A DNA stretch of 64,000 nt from an uncultured Alphaproteobacteria bacterium (lineage in GTDB: Bacteria; Pseudomonadota; Alphaproteobacteria; Rhodospirillales; Rhodospirillaceae): the NCBI GenBank assembly GCA_900079695.1, contig LT599022.1:2424001-2488000 (forward strand), read 5' to 3'. The notes under the pieces are model-generated. The model was not told the DNA's origin. It saw only the letters and a program-made list of their open reading frames with translations, and ran no database searches. Below, in pieces: positions 8,885 to 19,421 of the stretch (the stretch's first letter is position 1; every line of letters begins with the position of its first letter). Made by a program: the position numbers and the translations under genes.

Positions 8885-9634
8885 ATGCTCCCGATGCAGA
8901 CGAACGCGGCGATGCCGGAACTGGCGGTGGTGGTCCCGGTCAGAAACGAGCAGGACAACATCCTTTCGCTGGTCGCGGAAATCCACGCGGCGCTCGACGG
9001 CGTCGACTTCGAGGTGGTCTACGTCGACGACGGCTCCGACGACCGCACGCCGCAGAAACTCGCCGAGGCGAAAGCGCAGTACCCGCGCCTGCGAAGCGTC
9101 CGCCACGCCGAAAGCTGCGGCCAGAGCCAGGCGGTGGCGACCGGGGTGAAGACCGCGCGCGCGCGCTTCGTCGCCACCCTCGACGGCGACGGCCAGAACG
9201 ACCCGGCCGACATTCCGGCGCTGCTGGACCGCCTGCGCGCCGCCTCCAACCCCGATCTCTTCCTCGTCGCCGGGCACCGCCACAAGCGCCGCGACAGCGC
9301 GGTGAAGCGCTATTCCTCGCGCTTCGCCAATGCCCTGCGGCGCGCGCTGCTGAACGACGAAACCCCGGATACCGGCTGCGGCCTCAAGGTGTTCTCGCGC
9401 GCCGGGTTCCTCGACCTGCCGCGCTTCGACCACATGCACCGCTACCTCCCGGCGCTCTACCTGCGCAACGGCGGGCAGGTAGTGTCGGTGCCGGTGAACC
9501 ACCGCCCGCGCGAACGCGGCGTGTCGAAATACGGCACCCTCGACCGGGCGCTCGTCGGCATCACCGATCTCCTCGGCGTGATGTGGCTGATCCGCCGCGC
9601 CTCGGTGCCCGAGATCGACCCCGCCGATGACTGA
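8885..9634 (+). CDS. family 2 glycosyltransferase, dolichyl/undecaprenyl-phosphate sugar synthase-like
   Basis: The 249-residue protein has the GT2 fold signature VVVPVRNEQDNI, the acidic nucleotide-sugar site DDGSDDRT and the metal site DGDGQNDPADIP, as in dolichol-phosphate mannosyltransferase-like enzymes. No long C-terminal membrane anchor is seen. The start at 8885 is chosen for the CAGGAG at 8868-8873; earlier ATGs at 8822 and 8846 are possible. It overlaps the following VTT gene by eight bases, suggesting joint work in lipid-linked sugar metabolism at the inner membrane. Confidence 0.85.
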   Translation: MLPMQTNAAMPELAVVVPVRNEQDNILSLVAEIHAALDGVDFEVVYVDDGSDDRTPQKLAEAKAQYPRLRSVRHAESCGQSQAVATGVKTARARFVATLDGDGQNDPADIPALLDRLRAASNPDLFLVAGHRHKRRDSAVKRYSSRFANALRRALLNDETPDTGCGLKVFSRAGFLDLPRFDHMHRYLPALYLRNGGQVVSVPVNHRPRERGVSKYGTLDRALVGITDLLGVMWLIRRASVPEIDPADD

Positions 9635-10310
9635 CCGCAGCGGCGGCCTCAAACCCTACCTCAAGGGCCTGACGATGATCGCCTCGCTGGTGGCGATCGG
9701 CTACGGCCTCAAGGCCCTCGGCGTTTCCGAGATGTTCGACACCGCCTGGATCGACCAGGAGGTGAAGGGCAAGGGCCTGACCGGCGAAATGGTCTTCGTC
9801 GCGATGGGCGCGCTCGTCACCGCGGTCGGCCTTCCCCGGCAGGTGGTGGCGTTCCTCGGCGGCTACGCCTTCGGCTTCGTCGAGGGCACGGCGCTGTCGC
9901 TGCTCGGCGCCACCTTCGGCTGCGCGCTCGCGTTCGCCTATGCCCGGCTGCTCGGGCGCGGACTGGTGCAGCGCCACTTCGGGCGGCGGATCGCCCGGTT
10001 CGACGCGCTGCTGGCCGAGCGCACCTTCCTCACCACGCTGCTGATCCGCTTCCTGCCGGTCGGTTCGAACGTCGTCACCAACCTTCTGGCGGGGGTGACG
10101 CGGGTGCATGCGCTGCCGTTCGTCGGCGGCTCGGCGGCCGGATATCTGCCGCAGACCGTGGTGTTCGTGCTGATCGGCTCCGGCGTCCACATCGATCCGG
10201 CCTTCCGCATCGGCCTCGGCGTGGTGCTGTTCGTGGTTTCGGCGGCGATGGGCGTCTATCTGCTGCGCGACATCCGCCGCCGTCTCGACGACGACGCAAA
10301 TCCCGTCTGA
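9627..10310 (+). CDS. TVP38/TMEM64 (VTT domain) family membrane protein
   Basis: The 227-residue protein has five to six hydrophobic segments and the VTT core pattern: VGLPRQVVAFLGGYAFGFVEG near 70 and RFLPVGSNVVTNLLAG near 140. Members of this DedA-related superfamily are linked to lipid scrambling and membrane homeostasis; specific substrates are mostly unknown. Translational overlap with the upstream GT2 gene suggests a shared role with a lipid-linked sugar. Confidence 0.82.
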   Translation: MTDRSGGLKPYLKGLTMIASLVAIGYGLKALGVSEMFDTAWIDQEVKGKGLTGEMVFVAMGALVTAVGLPRQVVAFLGGYAFGFVEGTALSLLGATFGCALAFAYARLLGRGLVQRHFGRRIARFDALLAERTFLTTLLIRFLPVGSNVVTNLLAGVTRVHALPFVGGSAAGYLPQTVVFVLIGSGVHIDPAFRIGLGVVLFVVSAAMGVYLLRDIRRRLDDDANPV

Positions 10311-10328
10311 TTTCAGACGGATTCGGGC

Positions 10329-10356
10329 TTGACTCGACTCCGCCCCTCGCTTACCT
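10329..10356 (+). promoter_or_regulatory. candidate groESL promoter
   Basis: TTGACT at 10329-10334 is followed after 16 bases by TTACCT at 10351-10356. The expected start of transcription falls inside the CIRCE element, the usual arrangement. The -10 box is weak. Confidence 0.5.
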
Positions 10357-10358
10357 CG

Positions 10359-10385
10359 TTAGCACTCACGACGGGAGAGTGCCAA
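10359..10385 (+). promoter_or_regulatory. CIRCE operator (HrcA binding site)
   Basis: TTAGCACTC, nine spacer bases and GAGTGCCAA match the CIRCE consensus TTAGCACTC-N9-GAGTGCTAA except for one base in the right arm. It lies 73 bases before groES and marks HrcA-controlled heat-shock repression. Confidence 0.93.
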
Positions 10386-10458
10386 ACTACCGTCTCCGCA
10401 CGACCCCCTGCGCCTTCGGGGCGGGGTCTCTCGTACAGTCAAACACCTGGAGGACGCT

Positions 10459-10746
10459 ATGAATTTCAGGCCGTTGCATGACCGTGTTCTGGTCAAGCGC
10501 GTTGAGATCGAAACCAAGACCGCCGGTGGCATCATCATCCCCGACAGCGCCAAGGAAAAGCCGATGCAGGGCGAGATTCTCGCGGTCGGCACCGGGCATC
10601 GCAGCGAGGACGGCAAGGTCACCCCGCTCGACGTCAAGAAGGGCGACAAGGTGCTGTTCGGCAAGTGGTCGGGCACCGAGGTCAAGATCGACGGCGAAGA
10701 CGTCCTGATCATGAAGGAATCGGACATCCTGGGCATCCTGGGCTGA
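10459..10746 (+). CDS. groES: co-chaperonin GroES
   Basis: This is a full-length 95-residue GroES, starting [14 protein letters not shown], with the mobile-loop region [14 protein letters not shown] at about 19-32 and the conserved end [13 protein letters not shown]. It caps the GroEL ring during ATP-driven folding in the cytoplasm. It is the first gene of the CIRCE-controlled operon, 60 bases before groEL, with a CTGGAGG ribosome site. Confidence 0.98.
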   Translation: MNFRPLHDRVLVKRVEIETKTAGGIIIPDSAKEKPMQGEILAVGTGHRSEDGKVTPLDVKKGDKVLFGKWSGTEVKIDGEDVLIMKESDILGILG

Positions 10747-10752
10747 TCCTGA

Positions 10753-12462
<1,710 letters not shown>

Positions 12463-12494
12463 CTCCGCGCTCCTGTCGATCCTCTACATCGACG

Positions 12495-12526
12495 GCCCGG
12501 CCTCCGCGAGGAGGCCGGGCTTTTTT
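12495..12526 (+). terminator. intrinsic terminator of groESL
   Basis: An 11-bp perfect GC-rich stem (12495-12505 with 12510-12520) with a GCGA loop is followed directly by six Ts. Confidence 0.95.
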
Positions 12527-12531
12527 GCAAT

Positions 12532-12547
12532 TGGCACGCGTATTGCC
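12532..12547 (+). promoter_or_regulatory. near-consensus sigma-54 promoter before the chemoreceptor gene
   Basis: TGGCAC at 12532, five spacer bases (GCGTA) and TTGCC at 12543 match the -24/-12 pattern TGGCAC-N5-TTGCW with one difference at the last base. It is 37 bases before the ATG at 12584 and just after the groEL terminator. Confidence 0.65.
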
Positions 12548-12583
12548 ATATACCCGTGAATGTCCCGTTCAGGAGTGGGCGAT

Positions 12584-14539
12584 ATGGCGATAAAAACCTC
12601 GGTGAAGGCGCGCATCGGCGCGATGGCGGCGCTCGGCGTGGCGGGCATGCTGCTGGTGACGGCGGCGTTCGCGGTCGGCAACGCGATGACCCGCGACGCG
12701 GCGGAACGGCGCGCCCGCTATGCCGCGATGTCGCATGCCGCGACCGCGATGCACGTCGCCGCGCTCGAAGTCGAGCAGAACGGCAAATCCTTCCTGCTGC
12801 AGCATCGGGCCGACGACGCCGAAGCCGCCCGCGCCGCGGCGACGCGCGCCCGCGCCCGCCTCGCCGACGTCGCGCAGCTGGACGCCGAGGGTCTGATCGG
12901 CGCGGCGCGGACGCGGCTGGAAGCGGCGATGGACCGGTTCGCCCGGGCCTTCGACGCGGTGGTGGCGGCGGAAACCGCCAAGGGCCTGACCCAGGACGAC
13001 GGCGCGCAGGGCGCGCTGCGCACCCGCGTGCACGCGCTCGAACGGCTCGGCGAGAGCCTCGGCGACGACCGCATCCTCGTCGACGTCCTCACGCTGCGCC
13101 GCCACGAGAAGGACTACATGCTGCGCAACGACCCGGCCTATCTCGACAAGGCGCGCGCGGCGCATGCGCGGATGGTGGCGAATCTCGCCGCCCTGCCGAT
13201 CGACCCCGCCCTCGCGCGCCGCGCCGCCGACGACGCCACCGCCTACCTCGCCGCGTTCGGCGACTACGTGCGCGCCAACGGCGACTCCCTCGCCACCCAG
13301 GAAGCCGCCAACCTCGCGCTCGCCGACGCCGCGGCGGCGATCGCGGAGATCAACGGCGTCGCCGCGCGCGAGGCATCCGCCGCGGCCGCCGACTTCGACA
13401 CCGCCCAATCGCGCGTCACCCTGTTCACCCTCGCTCTGGTCGCGGCAATTGCAATCGGCTTCGCAGTCGTTGCAATTCGCATCGCCCGCTCGGTGGCGCG
13501 GCCGCTCGACCGGATCACCGCGACGATGGACCGGATGGCGGCGGGCGAGCGCGACCTCGCGGTACCGGAGACCGCCAGCCGCGACGAAATCGGCGTGATG
13601 GCCCGCGCCCTCGAAGGCTTCCGCCTCGGCCTGGTGGAGGCGGAACGGCTGGAAGCGGAAGCCAAGGCCCGCCAGGAAACCGAACTGCTCCAGGCCCGCG
13701 AACGCGAGCGCCTGACCCGCGGCTTCGAAACCGCGGTCGGCAATGCCCTCGCCCGTCTCGCCGCCGCCGTCGACGGCGTGCGCGGTACCGCCGATCATCT
13801 CGCCGGAGCGGCACGGGAAACCGCCCACCAAAGCTCCGCCGCCGCCCACGCCGCGAGCGAATCGGCCGCCAACGTCAACGCCGTCGCCGGGGCGACCGAG
13901 GAGCTCGAAGCCTCGACCCGGGAAATCAGCAGCCGGGTGCAGGACAGCCGCACGATCTCGCGGCGCGTGGTCGAGCGCATCGAGACCGCCACCGCCGATG
14001 CCGGTTCCCTCGAAGCCGCCACGGCGCGGATCGGCGACGTCGTCGGCCTGATCACCGACATCGCCAGTCAGACCAACCTGCTGGCGCTCAACGCCACGAT
14101 CGAGGCGGCGCGCGCGGGCGACATGGGCAAGGGCTTCGCGGTGGTCGCCGGAGAGGTGAAGACCCTCGCCAACCAGACCGCCAAGGCCACCGACGATATC
14201 CAGGCGCAAATGGAAGGCGTGCGCCGCACCTCCGGCGAAGTGGTCGCCGCGATCGGCGCGGTGCGGTCGGTGGTCGCCGAGATGGACGACGTCGTCGCGT
14301 CGATCGCCGCTGCGGTCGAGGAACAAAGCGCCGCCACCGCCGAAATCGCCCGCAACGTGGCCGAGGCGGCGTCCGGCAACGCCGAACTGACCGGCAACGT
14401 CGCCCAGGTTTCCGACCTGGCGCGCGACACCGGCGACGTCGCCGAGCGGATGACGCGGCTTTCGGGCGACCTCGAAGCCGACGCCTCGGGGCTGCGTCGC
14501 GACGTCGAGCGGTTCCTCTCCGACCTCGCGCGGGTTTAG
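12584..14539 (+). CDS. methyl-accepting chemotaxis protein
   Basis: The 651-residue receptor has a first membrane segment at about 10-30, a periplasmic helical domain containing an HBM-like pattern ([18 protein letters not shown]), a second segment near 290 ([20 protein letters not shown]), then HAMP and a cytoplasmic signalling domain. The hairpin tip ([20 protein letters not shown]) is fully conserved for binding CheA/CheW. The start at 12584 follows AGGAG by eight bases; an ATG at 12560 lies upstream of that site. The ligand is unknown; HBM domains elsewhere bind organic acids or benzoate. A sigma-54-type promoter precedes it. Confidence 0.93.
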   Translation: MAIKTSVKARIGAMAALGVAGMLLVTAAFAVGNAMTRDAAERRARYAAMSHAATAMHVAALEVEQNGKSFLLQHRADDAEAARAAATRARARLADVAQLDAEGLIGAARTRLEAAMDRFARAFDAVVAAETAKGLTQDDGAQGALRTRVHALERLGESLGDDRILVDVLTLRRHEKDYMLRNDPAYLDKARAAHARMVANLAALPIDPALARRAADDATAYLAAFGDYVRANGDSLATQEAANLALADAAAAIAEINGVAAREASAAAADFDTAQSRVTLFTLALVAAIAIGFAVVAIRIARSVARPLDRITATMDRMAAGERDLAVPETASRDEIGVMARALEGFRLGLVEAERLEAEAKARQETELLQARERERLTRGFETAVGNALARLAAAVDGVRGTADHLAGAARETAHQSSAAAHAASESAANVNAVAGATEELEASTREISSRVQDSRTISRRVVERIETATADAGSLEAATARIGDVVGLITDIASQTNLLALNATIEAARAGDMGKGFAVVAGEVKTLANQTAKATDDIQAQMEGVRRTSGEVVAAIGAVRSVVAEMDDVVASIAAAVEEQSAATAEIARNVAEAASGNAELTGNVAQVSDLARDTGDVAERMTRLSGDLEADASGLRRDVERFLSDLARV

Positions 14540-14653
14540 GGGCCGCGCCGAAACGTCGCCGGGTGCGGCGAGGGGCTGAGCCCCCGCCTCGCCCGGCCGT
14601 GCCGGATGCACCCGGCCGGGAAAGCCGTCGGAACCGCCTCCGGGAGCCTTCGC

Positions 14654-15055
14654 TCAGGCGGCGCCGCGGGCCTTGGCGCCGCGTTCGATCGCCGCGGCGG
14701 TGAGGCGATCGACGTCGAGGCGGTGACGCACCATCTCGAGCATCCGCAATTCCTCCTGGCCGACCCGGCCGTCCGCCACCGCCACGTCGCAGGCGAGGGC
14801 GTAGGCGGTCTCCCGCAGCTTCACCGGCAGCGCCGCGCGGATCAGGTCGAGCGCGCGTTCGAGCCCCTCCTCCTGATCGAGAAGCCGTGCGCAATCCTCG
14901 GTGATGCCGGGCAGCTGGCTCGCGTCGAAACCGCGGAACGCCGGCAGCGAGGTGACGTTGGTGCCGATCACCTTGAGCTCGGAATCGGTCATTTCCCGGT
15001 CCGAGGCCGAAACCAGGACCATGGTGTAGATCAGCGCCGCATGTTCGGAGATCAT
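14654..15055 (-). CDS. TerB-like (tellurite-resistance TerB family) protein
   Basis: The 133-residue all-helical protein has two acidic repeats typical of TerB-like domains: ASDREMTDSELKVI at about 17-30 and VADGRVGQEELRML at about 91-104. TerB-like proteins bind metal ions and take part in membrane-associated stress responses; lone copies are common and poorly characterised. The start at MISEHAALIY is supported by GAGGAG eight bases upstream. No other ter gene is present, so tellurite resistance should not be inferred. Confidence 0.8.
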   Translation of the reverse strand: MISEHAALIYTMVLVSASDREMTDSELKVIGTNVTSLPAFRGFDASQLPGITEDCARLLDQEEGLERALDLIRAALPVKLRETAYALACDVAVADGRVGQEELRMLEMVRHRLDVDRLTAAAIERGAKARGAA

Positions 15056-15421
15056 CGTCGCCTCCTCGCTGCTTCCGGCCGGTGCCGGGTCTCGCAAAAG
15101 TATAGGCGATCGCAACGGCGAACGCGAGTCTCGCTCCCCGCCGCCCACGCGTTCGGCCGCTTGCGGCCGCGACACGCAAGGGAAATCCGTCAACCACAAA
15201 ATAATTGTAACAATTTGTTATGCGGGTCCGAGTCGAGTTTGTTTTGATATTTGACGTTCGCACAGGCAAACATCACGCCCATGGGGAGAGGGGCGCCGTA
15301 TACGGCGTTTTCCTGAAAGCCTTGAAGTCGTCATCACGGTTTGTTTCCGAGCGTTACACGGTTTCGCTCGGATTCATTCCGGCGCACGGTCGCGGCCGTG
15401 CGACATCGAAGGGGGAAATCT
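15056..15421. other. intergenic region between the TerB-like and MFS genes
   Basis: No gene is supported. The first 120 bases are GC-rich. At 15190-15275 it becomes AT-rich and contains two overlapping palindromes (separate entry) and a TTGACG at 15251 without a convincing -10 box. It should hold the divergent promoters and an operator. Confidence 0.6.
15203..15220. promoter_or_regulatory. overlapping palindromes, candidate operator
   Basis: AATTGT-A-ACAATT (15203-15215) and TAACAA-T-TTGTTA (15208-15220) are each perfect 13-base palindromes sharing a half-site, inside an AT-rich patch of an otherwise GC-rich genome. Confidence 0.45.
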
Positions 15422-16633
15422 ATGGCCAACGGATTCAATCGCGGCTGGATCGTCGTCGCCGCGGGCTTGGGCATCAATCTGATGTTCGGCGTGCTGTATA
15501 CCTGGAGCATCTTTTCCGCGACCTTGAGCGCCACCTACGCCTGGAGCGGCTTCGAGGCGTCGCTGCCCTACACCGTCGCGATCGCGATGTTCGCCCTGGT
15601 GATGCTGGTGGGCGGCAAGCTGCAGGACCTGTTCGGGCCGCGCCTGGTCGCCACCATGGGTGGCGTGCTCACCGGCGCGGGGCTGGTGCTGTCGTCGATG
15701 TTCCCCACCCTCACCGGCGTGATCCTGTGCTTCGGCGTGCTCACCGGCGCGGGCATCGGCATGGGCTATTCCGCCACCACTCCGGCCGCCATCAAATGGT
15801 TCCGTCCGGCGCAGAAGGGGCTGATCACCGGCATCGTGGTCACCGGCTTCGGCCTCGCGTCGCTCTACATCGCGCCGCTCACCAAGGCGTTGATCGCCGC
15901 CTACGGCGTGTTCGCCACCTTCAAGATCCTCGGGCTCTCGTTCGGCCTGCTGATCGTGCTGTTCGCGCAGTTCCTGAGCGTGCCGAAGATCGCTCCGGTT
16001 CCGGCCGCCGCCGCTGCCTCGAATGCCGACTACACCTGGCGCGAGATGCTGAAGACCCCCCAGTTCTACCTGCTGTGGCTGATGTTCCTCGCCGGATCGA
16101 TGACCGGCCTGATGCTGATCGGCCACCTCGCCAAGATCGCCACCCTGCAGACCGGCGCGAACCTGGGGGTGACGCTGGTGGCGGCGATCGCGGTCGCCAA
16201 CGCCCTCGGCCGCCCGGTGGCGGGGTTCGTCTCCGACCGGATCGGCCGCGGCCGCACCATGGCGATCCTCTACCTGCTGCAGGGCGCGACGCTGCTGATG
16301 TTCCCGGGGTTCGACAGCTTCGCCACGATCCTCGCCGGATCGATGCTGATCACCTTCTCCTACGGCGCGATGCTGGCGGTCTATCCCTCGGCGGTGGGCG
16401 ACTTCTACGGCACCCGCAACATCGGCTTCAACTACGCGATCCTGTTCACCGCGTGGGGCGTCGCCGGGGTCTCGGGGCCGCTCGCCGCGGGGTGGATTCT
16501 CGACCGCACCGGCGGCTACGGCGCCGCGTTCCTGATCACCGCGGTGCTGTGCGTCTTCGCCGCCGGACTCGGGCTGGCGGTGAAGCCGCCGCGCGCCGCC
16601 ACGGCCGCCGAACCGCTCAAAATCGCCGCCTAA
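15422..16633 (+). CDS. OxlT-like major facilitator superfamily transporter
   Basis: The 403-residue protein has 12 predicted membrane segments and starts GWIVVAAGLGINLMFGVLYTW, as in the oxalate:formate antiporter-like branch of MFS. Conserved turns include GGKLQDLFGPR between segments 2 and 3, and GFVSDRIGRGR in the second half. Members exchange carboxylates such as oxalate/formate, but many are uncharacterised. The start at 15422 follows GGGGGAA. A hairpin follows the gene, and the next gene is also a small-carboxylate carrier. Confidence 0.85.
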   Translation: MANGFNRGWIVVAAGLGINLMFGVLYTWSIFSATLSATYAWSGFEASLPYTVAIAMFALVMLVGGKLQDLFGPRLVATMGGVLTGAGLVLSSMFPTLTGVILCFGVLTGAGIGMGYSATTPAAIKWFRPAQKGLITGIVVTGFGLASLYIAPLTKALIAAYGVFATFKILGLSFGLLIVLFAQFLSVPKIAPVPAAAAASNADYTWREMLKTPQFYLLWLMFLAGSMTGLMLIGHLAKIATLQTGANLGVTLVAAIAVANALGRPVAGFVSDRIGRGRTMAILYLLQGATLLMFPGFDSFATILAGSMLITFSYGAMLAVYPSAVGDFYGTRNIGFNYAILFTAWGVAGVSGPLAAGWILDRTGGYGAAFLITAVLCVFAAGLGLAVKPPRAATAAEPLKIAA

Positions 16634-16670
16634 CCCGCCGCGATCGCAGCGAAAATTTCCGAACACATGT

Positions 16671-16705
16671 GCGCCGCCCGGGGAATCCCCAGGCGGCGCA
16701 AGGTT
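16671..16705 (+). terminator. terminator-like hairpin after the MFS gene
   Basis: GCGCCGCC and GGCGGCGC (16671-16678 and 16692-16699) pair perfectly and continue through a C/A mismatch into a GGGG/CCCC inner stem. A short T run (GTTTTA) follows. Confidence 0.6.
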
Positions 16706-16751
16706 TTACGCAGGCGATCAAAAATATCGTAAAAAGCGATCATTTGCGGGG

Positions 16752-16779
16752 TTGATTTCGCGTAGACAGACACTATGAT
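16752..16779 (+). promoter_or_regulatory. sigma-70-like promoter far upstream of the acetate carrier
   Basis: TTGATT at 16752-16757 and TATGAT at 16774-16779 have a 16-base spacing. If used, it yields a leader of about 280 bases before the ATG at 17064. Confidence 0.55.
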
Positions 16780-17063
16780 GCGGGCCTTCGACGAGCTGGA
16801 GCCGTACCCGATAGAGGGCGTCTTCTCTTGGGGGGAAACCGTACTCCTTCATTGGAACGGTTCTGAGGGAAGAAACAAGAAGGGCCGTTTGCTTGGCGGT
16901 CAGGCCGTTCGCCGGAAACTTGGGATCTCTACAAGTTTTATGGCGACGCCGTGCCGCAAGGCCAACCGACCCGCTCCGACGGGAGAACCGTGCGCCGGGC
17001 TCTGTGGACCAACGATACGATCGTCCGGAACGATTTCCGGGACCGCAAGCTGGAGAGACCCCA
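16780..17063 (+). other. long untranslated leader of the acetate carrier gene
   Basis: No coding sequence is supported here; codon bias is unlike the neighbours in all frames. One clear hairpin is visible: AAACTTG (16916-16922) with CAAGTTT (16932-16938). No known riboswitch class was recognised. Confidence 0.4.
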
Positions 17064-17717
17064 ATGAGTGCACCTGCGATTGACCCCTCGGCGCCGAAGA
17101 CCGTCATCGCCGACACCACCGCGAACCCGGCTCCGCTCGGGCTGTGCGCGTTCGCGCTGACCACCTTCTTGCTCAACGCCCACAACGCCGGCTTCTTCGC
17201 CCTGGATTCGATGATCCTCGGCATGGGCCTGTTCTACGGCGGCCTCGCCCAGCTCTTCGTCGGCTGGATGGAGTGGAAGAAGGGCGCAACCTTCGGCACC
17301 CTCGCCTTCACCTCCTACGGCTGCTTCTGGATCGCACTCTGCACCCTGATCATGCTGCCGAAGATGATCGGCGTCACCCCGGCCTCCCCGGTCTCGATGG
17401 CGTTCTTCCTCGGGATCTGGGGCGCGATGTCGGCGGTGCTGTTCTACTGCACCTTCCGCCTCAACACCGCCCTCCAGGTGACCTTCGGGCTCCTCGTCGG
17501 GCTGTTCGCGCTGCTGATCCTCGGCAACGCCACCCACGGTTCCGAAATCTCCCACCTCTTCCACACTCTGGCGGGCTGGGAAGGCATGCTGACCGCGATC
17601 GCCGCTGGCTACACCGGCCTCGCCCAGGTGGTCAACGAACTCCACGGCAAGACCGTGTGGCCGATCAACAAGGCCGCGGCCCCGGCGCCGCAGGCGGGCC
17701 TGCAGAAGGCCGCGTAA
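17064..17717 (+). CDS. satP: GPR1/FUN34/YaaH (SatP-type) acetate/succinate transporter
   Basis: The 217-residue protein has six hydrophobic segments and the family signature NPAPLGLCAF at about 19-28, plus the conserved FYGGLAQLFVGWMEW. These proteins carry acetate or succinate across the inner membrane as hexamers. A GGAGA ribosome site precedes the ATG. A leader of nearly 300 bases and the MFS carboxylate carrier lie upstream; a hairpin and a tRNA gene follow. Confidence 0.92.
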   Translation: MSAPAIDPSAPKTVIADTTANPAPLGLCAFALTTFLLNAHNAGFFALDSMILGMGLFYGGLAQLFVGWMEWKKGATFGTLAFTSYGCFWIALCTLIMLPKMIGVTPASPVSMAFFLGIWGAMSAVLFYCTFRLNTALQVTFGLLVGLFALLILGNATHGSEISHLFHTLAGWEGMLTAIAAGYTGLAQVVNELHGKTVWPINKAAAPAPQAGLQKAA

Positions 17718-17734
17718 GCGCCCTTCCCTCCGCG

Positions 17735-17756
17735 CGGGCGGCCCTCGGGCCGCCCG
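17735..17756 (+). terminator. hairpin after the acetate carrier
   Basis: CGGGCGGCC (17735-17743) pairs with GGCCGCCCG (17748-17756) around a 4-base loop; the following TTGCGTT is only weakly T-rich. Confidence 0.6.
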
Positions 17757-17780
17757 TTGCGTTCCGGGCGGTGGTTTCGC

Positions 17781-17808
17781 TTGACGGCCCTCGCCAGCCC
17801 CCTATAGT
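17781..17808 (+). promoter_or_regulatory. promoter of tRNA-Leu
   Basis: TTGACG (17781-17786) and TATAGT (17803-17808) with a 16-base spacer lie 28 bases before the mature tRNA. Confidence 0.7.
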
Positions 17809-17835
17809 CGGCGAACCTTGAGGAATTTCCTCCAG

Positions 17836-17922
17836 GCCCCTGTGGCGGAACCGGTAGACGCGGCAGACTCAAAATCTGTTGTCCTTACGGACGTGGGAGT
17901 TCGAGTCTCCCCGGGGGCACCA
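17836..17922 (+). tRNA. tRNA-Leu (anticodon CAA)
   Basis: An 87-base class II tRNA can be folded: acceptor GCCCCTG with CGGGGGC, anticodon arm GCAGA-CTCAAAA-TCTGT giving anticodon CAA (17868-17870), a long variable arm, the T arm GGGAG-TTCGAGT-CTCCC and an encoded CCA. It reads UUG codons. Its 3' end is the insertion site of the adjacent mobile element, which restores the tRNA sequence. Confidence 0.97.
17909..17922 (+). repeat. attL core in the tRNA 3' end
   Basis: CCCCGGGGGCACCA at the end of tRNA-Leu matches 13 of 14 bases of the sequence at 26606-26619. Confidence 0.75.
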
Positions 17923-18037
17923 AATCTCCTTTCATAGACGATTTCGGACGTTCTCTAACGTTCGTAGAATGGCGTATTTCTAAGGGAAAACCGGGGCGTT
18001 GCCGCTCACGGCTGTTCCTTTGCGTTCGTTGACACTC

Positions 18038-18106
18038 GGGGTATGCGGGGGTACTTTGTGGGGTAGAGGGGCTCTTCTGCTCCCGAGAGCGGGGGAAGGT
18101 ACCCCC
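18038..18106 (+). repeat. integrase arm-type motif cluster, left end
   Basis: GGGGTA occurs at 18038, 18048 and 18060 (10-12-base spacing), and its complement TACCCCC occurs at 18100, just before the integrase gene. Two further copies occur near the right end. Regular spacing close to both ends suggests integrase arm sites; this is inferred. Upstream, ACGTTC repeats at 17948 and 17958 resemble a half-site of the operator before the AlpA-like gene. Confidence 0.5.
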
Positions 18107-18134
18107 AAAAACGCCTCTCTAACGAGGTTCCCCG

Positions 18135-19349
18135 ATGGCTTCTCCGCTGACGAACACCGCGATCGTCAACGCCAAGCCCCGCGCCAAGCCCTACAAGCTG
18201 GCAGACGGCGAGGGCCTGTTCCTCTTCGTGACGCCCGCCGGGGGCAAGCTCTGGCGGATGAAATACCGCTTCGGTGGTAAGGAAAAGCTCCTGAGTTTCG
18301 GCGCCTACCCCATCGTCTCCCTGGCAGACGCGCGGCGGCGCAAGATTGACGCCCGGCGGTTGCTGGCGGAAGGAACCGACCCCAGCGCAGCGAAGCGGGA
18401 GGAGAAAATCCGTAGTGCCGTCGAGGCACTGACCTTCGCCACCGTCGCCGAGGAGTGGTTCGCCAAATGGAAGGCGCCCCTTGCGAAGGTGACAGTCACC
18501 CACACCCGCCACCGCCTCGACCGCTTCCTGTTTCCCGACCTGGGGACATGTGCAATCCGTGAGATCGGCCCGCGCCAGGTTCTCGACGCGCTCCGGAAGG
18601 TGGAGGGGGATGGGCACGCCCACTCTGCCCGTCGCGCCTTGCAGACCTGCGGGCAGGTGTTCCGCTACGCGGTGGCCTCGGGTTACGTGGACTCCGACCC
18701 CACCCGCGACCTCCGCGGCGCACTGACGGCGGAGACCGTGACGCACCAGGCCAGCATCACCGACCCCACGGAGGTTGCGGGCCTACTGCGAGCGATCTGG
18801 GATTATCGCGGCGCCCCGACAACGGCGATCGCGCTCCGGCTGTCCGCGATGTTCTTCGTTCGCCCCGGCGAACTGCGGCATGCCGAGTGGGCGGAAGTCG
18901 ACCTCGATGCGGCGGAATGGCGTATCGCTGCGGCGAAGATGAAGATGCGGGAGAAGCACATTGTCCCCCTCGCGCGCCAGGCGGTGGAGCTTCTCCAGGA
19001 TCTGCGGAAACTCACCGGCTCGGGACGTTACCTTTTCCCCTCCGAGCGTTCCACCGCCTATCCGATGAGCGAGAACACCATTACCGCCGCCCTCCGGCGT
19101 ATGGGGTACACCAAGGACGAGATGTGCGCCCACGGCTTCCGCAGCATGGCCAGCACGCTCCTGAACGAACAGGGGTGGAACCGTGACGCCATCGAACGCC
19201 AGCTCGCCCACGCCGAGCGCAACAGCGTGCGTGCCGCCTACAACTACGCGGAGTTCCTGCCCGAGCGCCGGAAGATGATGCAGGCTTACGCCAACCACCT
19301 CGACACCCTCCGCCTTGGCAGTAAGACCCCCGCCGCATCGGAAGATTGA
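18135..19349 (+). CDS. P4-type tyrosine integrase
   Basis: The 404-residue protein has the DUF4102 N-terminal domain (KLADGEGLFLFVTPAGGKLW), a SAM-like core-binding domain near 100-190, and a C-terminal catalytic domain. Catalytic positions are visible: Arg in RPGELRHAEW, HGFRSMAST, His in QLAHAE and Tyr in AAYNYAEF. P4-type integrases insert elements into tRNA 3' ends, exactly the position here. It is transcribed away from the tRNA. Confidence 0.95.
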   Translation: MASPLTNTAIVNAKPRAKPYKLADGEGLFLFVTPAGGKLWRMKYRFGGKEKLLSFGAYPIVSLADARRRKIDARRLLAEGTDPSAAKREEKIRSAVEALTFATVAEEWFAKWKAPLAKVTVTHTRHRLDRFLFPDLGTCAIREIGPRQVLDALRKVEGDGHAHSARRALQTCGQVFRYAVASGYVDSDPTRDLRGALTAETVTHQASITDPTEVAGLLRAIWDYRGAPTTAIALRLSAMFFVRPGELRHAEWAEVDLDAAEWRIAAAKMKMREKHIVPLARQAVELLQDLRKLTGSGRYLFPSERSTAYPMSENTITAALRRMGYTKDEMCAHGFRSMASTLLNEQGWNRDAIERQLAHAERNSVRAAYNYAEFLPERRKMMQAYANHLDTLRLGSKTPAASED

Positions 19350-19421
19350 CACAAAAGCGAGCCGGAGCGGTGTTGCACCACCGCCCCGGCTCTCCCCACA
19401 ACCCGAAAGGAGGTTCGGACA

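Noticed and set aside
14654..15055. Tellurite resistance operon
   Set aside because: Only one TerB-like gene is present, with no terA, terC, terD or terZ.
16775..17083. Possible 102-residue gene upstream of the acetate carrier
   Set aside because: It starts inside the -10 box of a good promoter, has atypical codons and overlaps the satP start; better read as leader.
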